A DNA stretch of 64,000 nucleotides from Putridiphycobacter sp045107045 (GCA_045107045.1 JBGCFR010000055.1:1-64000), one strand, 5' to 3'; shown: positions 50,023-58,739, counted from the stretch's first letter. Translations and numbers: made by a program. The notes: generated by a model not told the origin, from the sequence alone.

Positions 50023-50747
50023 TTTTCAGAAATTAGATTACCGTAGAGGCTGCTTGCTCCAAAACGGAATGTGTTTGGATTAACAAAACTTGGCCCAAGT
50101 ATATCCTGAGTTAGTTCAATATATTTAGTTGCCTCTTCTCTACTTTTAATTCCACCAGCTATTTTTAAACCGCAAGTTATTTCTGATCTAGAAAAAAAGC
50201 GACGAATGGTTTCTGCTATCACTTTAACTGCCTCGGGTGTTGCTCCAGTTAATGATGTTCCAGTAGAAGTTTTAATGAAATTCATTCCAGTTTCTAGCCC
50301 AAAACGTGTGGCTTTCTCAATCAAATCATGTTCTTCTAAGGTGCCAGATTCTATAATCAGTTTTAAAGTTTTTGATGATGCTTTTCTAATAGCTGAAAGT
50401 TCTTTTAATACATAATCGTCATTGCCATCCAGAAATTCGCCAATTGACAGGACTATGTCAATTTCATCTATTTTCATACTTTCCAAGTACTCAATTTCCT
50501 GAAGTTTTAGTTCAAGTGGAGATTGGCTTGATGGAAAATACGTGCTTACAACACACGATTTGATTTTGGATTCTAGTCTCTTTTTTAATAGATGTCCATA
50601 TTTTAAATAGGTGCAAACTGAGGCAGGGTAGGCCCCTTTATAACTTTTATTCGCTTTTTCAATTAGTAGATTGATTGATGCGTGACTATCAGTCGCATTT
50701 AGACTGGTTAAATCAATTAAGGATAAGAGCTTTTTTGTTTCTATCAT
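50019..50747 (-). CDS. deoC: Deoxyribose-phosphate aldolase
   Basis: DeoC cleaves 2-deoxyribose-5-phosphate to acetaldehyde and glyceraldehyde-3-phosphate. The protein has the Asp-containing EIDIVLSIG, the Schiff-base lysine in FIKTSTG, and the second lysine in CGLKIAGGIK. I chose the ATG at 50747 (MIETKK) over that at 50756, which touches the T-tract of the tonB terminator. deoC leads the cysQ-gmd-fcl operon, an odd partner for polysaccharide genes. Confidence 0.9.
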   Translation of the reverse strand: MIETKKLLSLIDLTSLNATDSHASINLLIEKANKSYKGAYPASVCTYLKYGHLLKKRLESKIKSCVVSTYFPSSQSPLELKLQEIEYLESMKIDEIDIVLSIGEFLDGNDDYVLKELSAIRKASSKTLKLIIESGTLEEHDLIEKATRFGLETGMNFIKTSTGTSLTGATPEAVKVIAETIRRFFSRSEITCGLKIAGGIKSREEATKYIELTQDILGPSFVNPNTFRFGASSLYGNLISEK

Positions 50748-50756
50748 TATGGTCAT

Positions 50757-50795
50757 AAAAAAACCTTCTTTGACAGGTCAAAGAAGGTTTTTTTT
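50757..50795 (-). terminator. Strong terminator of the tonB gene, ending at the deoC start
   Basis: AAACCTTCTTTGAC (50761-50774) pairs with GTCAAAGAAGGTTT (50777-50790), a 14-base perfect stem. On the minus strand it follows the tonB stop by 18 bases and is followed by a T run that ends right at the first possible deoC ATG (50756). The opposite strand also has a T run, so it may work in both directions. Confidence 0.88.
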
Positions 50796-50808
50796 AGCAT
50801 TTTATATT

Positions 50809-51480
50809 TTAACCCAATCGGGCTTTAATTGGCATTGTATATCTTACCCTTACTGGTTTACCAGCTTGTTCACCTGGTTTCCATTTAGGCATTCTTTTTA
50901 CTACTCTTAGTGCTTCTTTATCAATTGATGAAGATACGCCTTTGATTACTTTTTCTTCAATAATTGAGCCATCTTGATTTACAACAAATTGAACATAAAC
51001 AGTACCTTGTTCACCCATTTCTCTTGCAATCTCTGGATATTCAAAGTTTTCTTGAATGAATTTAATCATTTCAATTTCTCCTCCCGGAAACTCAGGACTC
51101 ACTTCAGCAAAGTCCAAAATTACAGTTTGCTTAATTTCTGGTTCAGGATCAGCAGGTGGTTCAAAATTATTTAATTCTGGATCAATTGTAATCGGTGGTG
51201 GCACTTCTTTTTCATTTTCTACCTCTTTTAATTCTGTAATTTGAGGTGGCGGTGCTTGCACTGGTGGCGGTGGTGGCGGTGGTTCATTTTGAAATAAGTC
51301 CATTGGAATTTCTTCCTTTTTAGACAACTCCTTTTCAAACTCTTTCGCTATTGGTTCAAACATAATAGATTGAAACGAAAAAGCCATTAGTACTAATGCA
51401 CCTGCAATAATACCTCCTAATGCTCTGAATCCCCATCTTTTGGATTCTAAATCTGCCGCTTTGGATTTTTTTACTTCCAT
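50809..51480 (-). CDS. TonB-family energy transducer
   Basis: A 223-residue protein with one N-terminal membrane helix (about 20-42), a proline-rich periplasmic linker (NEPPPPPPPVQAPPPQ) and a C-terminal TonB domain: FPGGEIEMIKFIQENFEYPE, then GTVYVQFVVNQDGSI and KRMPKWKPGEQAGKPVRVRY. It would pass proton-motive energy to outer-membrane receptors. No exbB or exbD lies nearby. Confidence 0.93.
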   Translation of the reverse strand: MEVKKSKAADLESKRWGFRALGGIIAGALVLMAFSFQSIMFEPIAKEFEKELSKKEEIPMDLFQNEPPPPPPPVQAPPPQITELKEVENEKEVPPPITIDPELNNFEPPADPEPEIKQTVILDFAEVSPEFPGGEIEMIKFIQENFEYPEIAREMGEQGTVYVQFVVNQDGSIIEEKVIKGVSSSIDKEALRVVKRMPKWKPGEQAGKPVRVRYTMPIKARLG

Positions 51481-51511
51481 AAAACTTGTTGTTGTGGTAA
51501 AACTACAAAAA

Positions 51512-51910
51512 TTATTGTAGAAATCTTACCAAGTTTAATTCTTTTTTCTTGTAAACTCTAAACGTTAAATAACCGATTAAAGTGCCTATTGTGTTGAATA
51601 AAATATCAGCCCAACTAAAGTATCGTTTCACAATAATCGTGCCTTGTAAAATTTCAATTACAGTACCAATTATTATGCAGCTTACAATAATGTATAACAC
51701 TTGCTTTGTAAAAAGTTCATTTTTTTGATGATAAAAACTGATAAACATTAAAAAACTTAGTACAGCATACATTATAAAATGCACTAGAGTGTCTGGTTTA
51801 AACCAATCAAACTTAATATCTGGTATACGATTGCCCGGTAGTAAACTTAGCACAGTAATAATGCTAAGCCAGACTAACCAAGGCAAATGTAATTTTGGTT
51901 GCTTAACCAA
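51512..51910 (-). CDS. VanZ family membrane protein
   Basis: A 132-residue protein with four hydrophobic segments. It has the VanZ-like pattern WLSIITVLSLLPGNRIPD at the start and SWADILFNTIGTLIGYLTF at the end. The family's function is unclear apart from glycopeptide tolerance in some cases. Its start overlaps the gcvH end by eight bases, a pairing common in Bacteroidota. Confidence 0.88.
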   Translation of the reverse strand: MVKQPKLHLPWLVWLSIITVLSLLPGNRIPDIKFDWFKPDTLVHFIMYAVLSFLMFISFYHQKNELFTKQVLYIIVSCIIIGTVIEILQGTIIVKRYFSWADILFNTIGTLIGYLTFRVYKKKELNLVRFLQ

Positions 51911-52280
51911 TTAAATCTTTGTATTCGTCAGCAGATAATAAATTGTCAAGCTCTGAACTGTCAGATAATTTAATTTTAACCATCCATCCATCTCCATAAG
52001 GATCAGAATTTACAGTTTCAGGAGATGACTCTAACGATTCATTAAACTCCATTACTTCTCCACTAAGTGGCATAAATAAATCAGACACCGTTTTTACAGC
52101 TTCAACTGAACCAAAAACTTCTTCTTTATCTAAGTTTTCACCTTCTGTTTCAATTTCAACAAATACTATATCACCTAATTCACTTTGAGCAAAATCAGTA
52201 ATGCCAACTGTTGCTACTTCTCCATCAATACTAATCCATTCGTGATCTTTAGTGTACTTTAATTCTGCTGGTATGTTCAT
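51903..52280 (-). CDS. gcvH: Glycine cleavage system H protein
   Basis: GcvH carries the lipoyl arm of the glycine cleavage complex. The 125-residue protein has the lipoylation lysine K63 in FGSVEAVKTVSDLFMP and the usual SDPYGDGWMVKIKL. The other Gcv proteins are not adjacent. Confidence 0.96.
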   Translation of the reverse strand: MNIPAELKYTKDHEWISIDGEVATVGITDFAQSELGDIVFVEIETEGENLDKEEVFGSVEAVKTVSDLFMPLSGEVMEFNESLESSPETVNSDPYGDGWMVKIKLSDSSELDNLLSADEYKDLIG

Positions 52281-52462
52281 CTTAATTTCTTTAATAGTTC
52301 GTATGCATGCAAAATTATAATTATTTTAATTATTTCAAATTGAATAAACCCTTTTGTTTTGTAGAATTGATTAAAGCTAGGCTAATTGAAAGTTATCGGT
52401 GTTTTTAGCCGTATAATTTTAAAGAATAAAGTTTTTGGTGCGTGTTCTTTATTAAAAGAGGA

Positions 52463-52714
52463 TTAAAATTTTCGTTTACATTCTGTTTTAATGTAAGGCT
52501 TATTTGAACTACTTGCACTTTCCTCTGCTCGAGCTTCCGCTCTTGTCCCAATAAAAGTATATTTATTTACAATTGTGCCATTTTCATCTGGTGTAGATGG
52601 AGGAAAGTAGTTGTCTTGTGTTTTGTAACAAACCCAATTTTTTTCTTTTGTACAACTTGATGCTAGAAGTAAAAGGATAGCTAAGTAAAATACTGTTTTC
52701 GTAATTGGTAACAT
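52463..52714 (-). CDS. Small putative lipoprotein, unknown function
   Basis: From the ATG at 52714 an 83-residue protein begins MLPITKTVFYLAILLLLASS and continues into CTKEKN, giving a lipobox with cysteine at about residue 21. The mature part holds only about 60 residues, with three further cysteines. An in-frame start 19 codons upstream would add non-signal residues and is less likely. No family recognised. Confidence 0.55.
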   Translation of the reverse strand: MLPITKTVFYLAILLLLASSCTKEKNWVCYKTQDNYFPPSTPDENGTIVNKYTFIGTRAEARAEESASSSNKPYIKTECKRKF

Positions 52715-52883
52715 GTTTTCGTTCTTTATCAGTAAAAGGTAAAATCCTGTGTAATGAGTCACAAAAATCATGCCTTATAATTCATGGTTTTGAGCGACAA
52801 AAATTGTAGGTTGTGTTTATTAGTAATAATTATGGTAAAGAAAAAGTGGTCCTTTAAAATTAGTTATAATAATTTTCTATTCT

Positions 52884-52891
52884 TAATTTTG
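52884..52891 (+). promoter_or_regulatory. prfB -7 promoter box
   Basis: TAATTTTG matches TAnnTTTG and ends 25 bases before the prfB ATG at 52917. Confidence 0.45.
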
Positions 52892-52916
52892 CAAGACTTT
52901 CAGATAGACAGAATTC

Positions 52917-53996
52917 ATGATTACACAAGACCAAATAAAGGATTTAGAAAAACGCGTCGAAGATTTATATAGCTATTTAAAAATAGAAGAAAAAAAAATT
53001 GAATTACAAGAAGACGAATTGAAGACTCAGGATCCGGATTTCTGGAATGATCCTAAGGTGGCTGAAGCTTTAATGAAAAAATTAAGATCAAAAAAGTTTT
53101 GGGTAATTGCTTATGAAGAAATTAAAACGAATACTGAGGATATTAAGATTTTAGTTGAATTTCATGCTATGGGAGAAGGGAATGAAGAAGAGATTGAACA
53201 GCAATTTGCCACAACAGTTGAAAAGCTAGAAGCTTTGGAATTCAAAAACATGTTGTCTGCAGAGGAAGATGGGTTGAGTGCTGTGCTTCAAATTACTGCA
53301 GGAGCAGGTGGAACTGAAAGCTGTGATTGGTCCGCTATGCTAATGAGAATGTACTTGATGTGGGCGGAAAAGAGTGGGTATAAGGTCAAAGAATTGGATT
53401 ATCAGGCCGGAGACGTAGCTGGTATAAAAACAGTAACTCTAGAAATTACAGGCGATTTTGCTTTCGGGTATTTAAAAGGAGAAAATGGAGTACACAGATT
53501 GGTAAGAGTAAGTCCTTTTAATGCACAAGGTAAAAGAATGACTTCGTTTTCATCTGTTTATGTGTACCCTTTAGTGGATGACACTATTGAAATTAAAATT
53601 AATCCATCAGATATTTCTTTTGAAACTTTTCGGTCTGGTGGTGCTGGTGGACAAAATGTAAATAAGGTAGAAACTGCCGTTCGCTTACGTCATGCGCCTA
53701 GTGGAATTGTAATAGAAAACTCTGAAGGTAGGTCGCAATTGGGAAATAAAGAAAAAGCAATGCAGCTTTTAAAGTCTCAGTTGTATGAAATTGAATTGAG
53801 TAAAAAAATGGAAGCCAGAACAGAAATAGAAGCAGGTAAAAAGAAGATTGAGTGGGGTTCTCAAATCCGAAGTTATGTCCTAGACGATAGAAGGGTAAAA
53901 GACCATAGGACTAATTTTACTAACAACAATACAGAATCAGTATTGAATGGAGACCTTGATGGTTTTTTAAAGTCTTATTTGATGTCCGATAATTAG
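52917..53996 (+). CDS. prfB: Peptide chain release factor 2 (no frameshift)
   Basis: RF2 ends translation at UAA and UGA. The 359-residue protein has the SPF stop-codon-recognition motif (LVRVSPFNAQGKRMTSF) and the GGQ motif (RSGGAGGQNVNKVETAVR). The gene is one open frame from MITQDQIKDLEKRV through the place where the programmed UGA frameshift lies in many bacteria (after SYL), so RF2 self-regulation by frameshifting is absent here. Confidence 0.97.
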   Translation: MITQDQIKDLEKRVEDLYSYLKIEEKKIELQEDELKTQDPDFWNDPKVAEALMKKLRSKKFWVIAYEEIKTNTEDIKILVEFHAMGEGNEEEIEQQFATTVEKLEALEFKNMLSAEEDGLSAVLQITAGAGGTESCDWSAMLMRMYLMWAEKSGYKVKELDYQAGDVAGIKTVTLEITGDFAFGYLKGENGVHRLVRVSPFNAQGKRMTSFSSVYVYPLVDDTIEIKINPSDISFETFRSGGAGGQNVNKVETAVRLRHAPSGIVIENSEGRSQLGNKEKAMQLLKSQLYEIELSKKMEARTEIEAGKKKIEWGSQIRSYVLDDRRVKDHRTNFTNNNTESVLNGDLDGFLKSYLMSDN

Positions 53997-54020
53997 AATT
54001 AATAAGCTTATTAAAATAAT

Positions 54021-54028
54021 TATCTTTG
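54021..54028 (+). promoter_or_regulatory. panD -7 promoter box
   Basis: TATCTTTG matches TAnnTTTG and ends 22 bases before the panD ATG at 54051. Confidence 0.5.
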
Positions 54029-54050
54029 CCGCACGTTTATAATCAAAATC

Positions 54051-54401
54051 ATGAAAATACAAGTCGTAAAGTCGAAAATACACCGCGTTAAGGTTACTGA
54101 AGCAGATTTAAATTATGTTGGTAGTATAACTATTGACGAGGATTTGATGGATGCTTCCAACTTGATTGAAGGCGAAAAAGTGCAAATCGTGAATGTTAAT
54201 AATGGTGAGCGCATTGAGACTTACGTTATTAAAGGTGAGCGAAAATCAGGCGTTATTTGCCTAAATGGACCTGCAGCAAGACGTTGTGCCGTAAATGATA
54301 TTGTTATTATTATTGGTTATGGATATATGGACTTTGAAGAGGCTAAATCGTTTAAACCGACACTTGCTTTTCCAAATGAGAAAACTAATTTAATAGACTA
54401 A
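54051..54401 (+). CDS. panD: Aspartate 1-decarboxylase
   Basis: PanD makes beta-alanine for pantothenate from aspartate. The 116-residue proenzyme cleaves itself between G24 and S25 (in NYVGSITID) to make the pyruvoyl cofactor. The rest, LNGPAARRCAVNDIVIIIGYGYM, is typical. The stop TAA shares its last base with the likely ATT start of the next gene. Confidence 0.96.
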   Translation: MKIQVVKSKIHRVKVTEADLNYVGSITIDEDLMDASNLIEGEKVQIVNVNNGERIETYVIKGERKSGVICLNGPAARRCAVNDIVIIIGYGYMDFEEAKSFKPTLAFPNEKTNLID

Positions 54402-55411
54402 TTAAGGCACTAGTTAAAATATTAAAAATATCAGTTCCAATACTATTGGGATTTGGTCTGATATGGCTGTTTTATGATGCACTCTGTCCCCAGCAAAAAA
54501 CTGATTTATTTAATGCATTTAAAACAGCCGACTATAAATGGGTTTTAATCTCATTAGTTATTGGTTGGTTGAGTCATCTTAGTAGGGCATACCGTCAATT
54601 GTATTTATTAAAACCATTAGGGTATGAGGCTTCTTTTTGGAACAGTTATCATGCATTAATGTCTGGTTATTTGGTTAATTTGGCTTTTCCAAGAGCTGGA
54701 GAGCCATATAGAGCCAGCGTTTTGAATAAGAAAGAAAAAATTCCGTTTCAAAAAGTATTTGGAACCATATTGGCAGAACGAACCATTGATGTAGTGATGT
54801 TAGGAATTATTACATTAATTATGATTTTGCTTCAAATGGATAAAATTGATTTATTCATTGATAAAATGTCAAATTTTAGTGGACAAAGTGGATGCGGAAA
54901 CTCAATGGCTTTTTCAATTTTAGGAGGCATTGTCAAATGGGGAATAATTATTGGGTTTTTTGGAGGACTGGCATTATTTCTTTTTAAGAAATCAATTCGA
55001 AATAAAATAATCGAATTTGTTAAAGGCATTATAGAAGGTGCTTTTGCCATTTTTAAATCAAAAGATAAGGTACCGTTTATAGGACATACATTGTTTATTT
55101 GGATGATGTATATGTCAATGTTTAGTATCTGTTTTTATGCTATTCCTGAAACTGCTTCATTAGGAATTGATGCCATGTTAGCAGGCTTTGTTGCTGGTAC
55201 GGTTGGTATGATTGTAGTACAAGGTGGGATTGGTGTGTACCCGGCATTTGTAGGACTAATTATTACTATTTATATTTCAAAAACTGGTGATGTAGGTATT
55301 TCTCCTGAAGCTTTGGCTTTAGGTTGGATTATTTGGACATCACAAACGGTCATGATGATTTTCCTTGGGTTGATTTCGTTTATTGTGAGTTCTAAAAAAG
55401 TAGTTGCATGA
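54401..55411 (+). CDS. Flippase-like integral membrane protein (UPF0104/LPG synthase TM type), probable ATT start
   Basis: A protein of about 336 residues with some eight transmembrane helices, of the lysylphosphatidylglycerol-synthase-TM/flippase-like family; SHLSRAYRQLYLLKPLG and GYLVNLAFPRAGEPYRASVL are family-like. The first conventional start in frame is the TTG at 54446, which would remove half of the first helix. Reading from the ATT at 54401 gives MKALVKILKISVPILLGFGL, a proper membrane start, and overlaps the panD stop as TAATT. No ATG, GTG or TTG lies between. It ends in an ATGA overlap with rfaE2. Confidence 0.78.
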   Translation: MKALVKILKISVPILLGFGLIWLFYDALCPQQKTDLFNAFKTADYKWVLISLVIGWLSHLSRAYRQLYLLKPLGYEASFWNSYHALMSGYLVNLAFPRAGEPYRASVLNKKEKIPFQKVFGTILAERTIDVVMLGIITLIMILLQMDKIDLFIDKMSNFSGQSGCGNSMAFSILGGIVKWGIIIGFFGGLALFLFKKSIRNKIIEFVKGIIEGAFAIFKSKDKVPFIGHTLFIWMMYMSMFSICFYAIPETASLGIDAMLAGFVAGTVGMIVVQGGIGVYPAFVGLIITIYISKTGDVGISPEALALGWIIWTSQTVMMIFLGLISFIVSSKKVVA

Positions 55412-55926
55412 AAAACTTAACAACTTTAAATCATAAAATTTTACTTGATTATAATGAAGCTGAGATTGTTTGTCACTCAAAACAATTGGAAGGTAAAACA
55501 ATTGTTTTTACGAATGGCTGTTTCGATATCTTGCATAAAGGTCATGTAGAATATTTAGCACAAGCGGCTGACTTGGGAGATGTATTAATTATAGCCGTAA
55601 ATACTGATGCTTCTGTTAAGATGCAAAATAAAGGTAAAGAAAGACCTATAAATAAAGAGAGTGATCGATTAGCACTTTTGGCTGCTTTGTTTTTTGTCGA
55701 TTATGTTTTATTATTTAATGAAGACACACCCTTGGAATTGATTAAAAAGTTAAAACCAAATGTTTTGGCTAAAGGGGCAGACTATAATCCAGATGAGACT
55801 GATACAAAATCGAAAAAATATATTGTAGGCAGAGAGGATGTTTTAAAAAACAATGGTAAGGTGAAAGTAATTGATTTAGTTAGTGGTTTTTCAACCACTA
55901 ATATCGTTAATAAATTAAAAAGTTAG
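55408..55926 (+). CDS. rfaE2: D-glycero-beta-D-manno-heptose-1-phosphate adenylyltransferase
   Basis: The separate adenylyltransferase half of RfaE/HldE, which makes ADP-heptose for lipopolysaccharide. The 172-residue protein has the nucleotidyltransferase signature FTNGCFDILHKGHVEYLAQA with HxGH, and the terminal SGFSTTNIVNKLK. The ATG overlaps the preceding gene's stop by four bases. It converges with a HAD phosphatase gene. Confidence 0.93.
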   Translation: MKNLTTLNHKILLDYNEAEIVCHSKQLEGKTIVFTNGCFDILHKGHVEYLAQAADLGDVLIIAVNTDASVKMQNKGKERPINKESDRLALLAALFFVDYVLLFNEDTPLELIKKLKPNVLAKGADYNPDETDTKSKKYIVGREDVLKNNGKVKVIDLVSGFSTTNIVNKLKS

Positions 55927-56555
55927 AGTAACAATTGCTCTAAATCCTCAACAGATTTTATAATGCAATCGGGGTCAGGTTTTTTTAGCTCCTTGAACTT
56001 TCCGTAACCATAAGTGACTCCGGCAGTGTAGATTTTGTTTTTTTTACCTGCTAGTATATCTGACCCTTTATCACCAATCATAATTGATTTGCCACTTGGC
56101 AATGAGTCTTTAATCATCTTAAATTTAGAAAAATGCACAGATGAGAATTCTTGGCCTTTGATAGATTCAAAATAAGTATCGATTTTATGATGTTTCGCAA
56201 CTTTTTTTGCCAACAAGGTTGGTTTTGCAGTAATTATTATTAATCTACTTTCTTGAGACAGACTGGATAATAATTGCTTAATCCCAGGGTATAATTTACT
56301 TTCAAATATTCCAATTTCATTGTAGTGGTGACTGAAAGCCTTCATAGCTTTTTCTAAAAGCAACTTATCTTTTGGAAAGTAATTCCTTTTTAAGGATACA
56401 GAAAGTGGCATACCAATCATCTTTTGAATCATTTTTTCTTTTGGGTTATTAACACCACAGGTTGACAGCGATTTTCTTATGCTATTACTAATCCCTTCTA
56501 AAGAATCACAAAGGGTACCGTCAAGATCAAAAAAAATGGTTTCAAATTTTGACAC
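55923..56555 (-). CDS. HAD family hydrolase (phosphoglycolate-phosphatase type)
   Basis: A 210-residue HAD hydrolase with motif I FFDLDGTLCDS, motif II LIIITAKPT, and motif IV SIMIGDKGSDILAGKKN; a four-helix cap lies in between. The substrate is not known. Its end overlaps the end of rfaE2 by four bases. Confidence 0.88.
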   Translation of the reverse strand: MSKFETIFFDLDGTLCDSLEGISNSIRKSLSTCGVNNPKEKMIQKMIGMPLSVSLKRNYFPKDKLLLEKAMKAFSHHYNEIGIFESKLYPGIKQLLSSLSQESRLIIITAKPTLLAKKVAKHHKIDTYFESIKGQEFSSVHFSKFKMIKDSLPSGKSIMIGDKGSDILAGKKNKIYTAGVTYGYGKFKELKKPDPDCIIKSVEDLEQLLL

Positions 56556-56564
56556 GTATACAAA

Positions 56565-56936
56565 TTACATCATGTCAGAATCTAGTAACTGATCACCATT
56601 GTTTTGATGGTTTAAGCCTTTATACTGTGCATCTCCAAAACCTAAAATTGGGATAAATACGATACCTAAAAGAATAACACCTACTGTAAAGGCCTCATCT
56701 TTTCCAAATCGTTTCACTATTCTGTTCCATGCCCATATTATAAAGACAATGTTTACAAATGGTATCAACATCAAAATTGTCCAATAGTCTGGTTTTTCTG
56801 CCATTTTCGCCATGATGTAATAATTGTAAATTGGCACAATTGCTGCCCAACCTGGTTGTCCAGCTTTTTCGAATACTTTCCAAAGAGCAGCAATAATAAA
56901 TACAAGAAACCCAAGTGCTAAAATAATTGCGATCAT
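56565..56936 (-). CDS. DUF5684-type membrane protein
   Basis: A 123-residue protein with four hydrophobic segments: ALWKVFEKAGQPGWAAIVPIYNYYIMAKM is the recognisable DUF5684 pattern, followed by IPFVNIVFIIWAWNRIVKRFGK. Function unknown. It may be co-transcribed with the HAD gene nine bases downstream. Confidence 0.8.
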   Translation of the reverse strand: MIAIILALGFLVFIIAALWKVFEKAGQPGWAAIVPIYNYYIMAKMAEKPDYWTILMLIPFVNIVFIIWAWNRIVKRFGKDEAFTVGVILLGIVFIPILGFGDAQYKGLNHQNNGDQLLDSDMM

Positions 56937-56993
56937 AAGGATAATTTAAGTTAACAATAATAACTATTTAAATTTAACATATAACGCTTTAGC

Positions 56994-57548
56994 TCACAAT
57001 TTAAATTGAATAGGATTTTTTATTTCATAACACACACATTCCATAAGTTCTGGATATTTTAATAATTTAGGGTGCTTAAAAGTTAAGCTTTTCGTCATTC
57101 CAATTTTCGTCATTACCGAAATTGAAGGTGCATTTTTTTCAGGAGCTACTGAAACAATAGCTCCTAACTTTAACTGATTGAATCCATAATTTAAGCATTC
57201 TTTAGCACCTTCAGTAGCATAACCTTTATTCCAATATTTCTCCGCTATACGCCATCCAATATCAACTGATGTAGCAAAAGGAGCTTCATAGTTAATGTCA
57301 TTCAAACCAATAAAACCAATAAATTCATTTGTTTCTAATAAGTCAACTGCAAAATAACAATATTGCTTTTCATGAAAAAGAGCCTGCATTCTTTCAATAA
57401 ATTCAATGGTTTGTTCAGGGGTGGCATGAGCTGGAAAATAGCGCATCACATCCTTGTTTCGATTAATAGCGATCATCTGTTCTACATCTTCAACTAGCCA
57501 ATTTCTAAAGCCTAAACGTTGTGATGTGAAAACATAATTTTTAGTCAT
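56994..57548 (-). CDS. GNAT family N-acetyltransferase (RimJ/RimL type)
   Basis: A 184-residue acetyltransferase. The opening FTSQRLGFRNWLVEDVEQM, then DIGWRIAEKYWNKGYATEGAKECLNYGF (acetyl-CoA site) and SVMTKIGMTKS are the GNAT/RimJ pattern. The substrate is unknown. The manC-type gene lies 14 bases upstream on the same strand. Confidence 0.88.
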   Translation of the reverse strand: MTKNYVFTSQRLGFRNWLVEDVEQMIAINRNKDVMRYFPAHATPEQTIEFIERMQALFHEKQYCYFAVDLLETNEFIGFIGLNDINYEAPFATSVDIGWRIAEKYWNKGYATEGAKECLNYGFNQLKLGAIVSVAPEKNAPSISVMTKIGMTKSLTFKHPKLLKYPELMECVCYEIKNPIQFKL

Positions 57549-57562
57549 GAAAAGATAATAAT

Positions 57563-58651
57563 TTAAGATTGGAACTGATCAGGTCTTTTCTTTTTCATTT
57601 CCTTCAAGTAACCTTTAATTTTTTGCTCATCCTCTTGCTTCACAATCATCAAAACGCCATCAGACTCCACTATTATATGATCTTTTAATCCTTGTATCAG
57701 TGCGAGCTTATCTTTCGGTAAATTGATAATACAATTCTCTGTGTCGAATAAATGGGCGCCTTCATTTATTGTAGCATTTCCTTCAAAATCTTTATCCAAA
57801 TGGGCATATAAACTACCCCAAGTGCCTAGATCTGACCAGCCGAAATTGGCCAAAACAACGTATACGTTTTTTGCATTTTCTAAAATGGCAAAGTCAATTG
57901 AAATATCTTCGCATGCATTAAATGCACCATCAATAAACGACTGTTCGTTTGGTGTATTGTAATCATTGGCTTTTGATTCAAATAAGCCATTCAGCTCTGG
58001 TTTAAATTTCTTGAAAGACTCAATAATAGTTTTAGCAGTCCATATAAAAATACCGGAGTTCCAATAATAATCGCCACTTTTCACAAAGATTTCTGCCAGT
58101 TCACGGTCAGGTTTCTCAGTAAATTGCTTCACCTTTTTTACTTCACCCATCATCAAGTCACCTTGATTTTCGAACTGGATATATCCATAGCCAGTGTCAG
58201 GACGAGAAGGTTTTATGCCTAGGGTGACTAAACAATTATCCTTGGCTGACTTTTCAAGTGCGGTGTGAATAATGTCCACAAACTTATCTTCTTTTAAAAT
58301 AAGGTGATCAGATGGTGCAACAATTAAGTTGGCATGCTCATCTAAGTTGTAAATTTTATGTGCTGCATAAGCAATACACGGAGCTGTATTTTTCCGTTGA
58401 GGTTCGGTGAGTACCTGTGCTTCATTAACGTTCAATTGCTCTAAAACTAAACTTTTATAGTTGGTATTTGTGACAATGTAAATTTGATTCGAAGGCACTA
58501 CTTTTTGTAACCGATTATAAGTCATCTGAATTAATGACTCTCCAGTACCTAAAACATCTATAAATTGTTTTGGATGAGACTCCTTACTCATGGGCCAAAA
58601 TCGACTGCCGATTCCACCAGCCATTATAACGGCATAATTATGTTTGTTCAT
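57563..58651 (-). CDS. manC: Mannose-1-phosphate guanylyltransferase
   Basis: This enzyme makes GDP-mannose, the substrate of the Gmd encoded at 48-49 kb. From the ATG at 58651 the protein is 362 residues: AVIMAGGIGSRFWPMSKESH followed by PKQFID, then VAPSDHLIL, FTEKPDRELAEIF and YYWNSGIFIW. I chose 58651 (MNKHNYAV) over a TTG five codons upstream. It lacks the C-terminal isomerase domain of bifunctional ManC proteins. Confidence 0.93.
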   Translation of the reverse strand: MNKHNYAVIMAGGIGSRFWPMSKESHPKQFIDVLGTGESLIQMTYNRLQKVVPSNQIYIVTNTNYKSLVLEQLNVNEAQVLTEPQRKNTAPCIAYAAHKIYNLDEHANLIVAPSDHLILKEDKFVDIIHTALEKSAKDNCLVTLGIKPSRPDTGYGYIQFENQGDLMMGEVKKVKQFTEKPDRELAEIFVKSGDYYWNSGIFIWTAKTIIESFKKFKPELNGLFESKANDYNTPNEQSFIDGAFNACEDISIDFAILENAKNVYVVLANFGWSDLGTWGSLYAHLDKDFEGNATINEGAHLFDTENCIINLPKDKLALIQGLKDHIIVESDGVLMIVKQEDEQKIKGYLKEMKKKRPDQFQS

Positions 58652-58739
58652 TATTATTATTTTCAATTGTAATCACGAACTCCCTTTGCTCGTTTGTTCA
58701 TTAAAGTTTTTTTCAATTGCATTCATGAAGTTATTTAAC

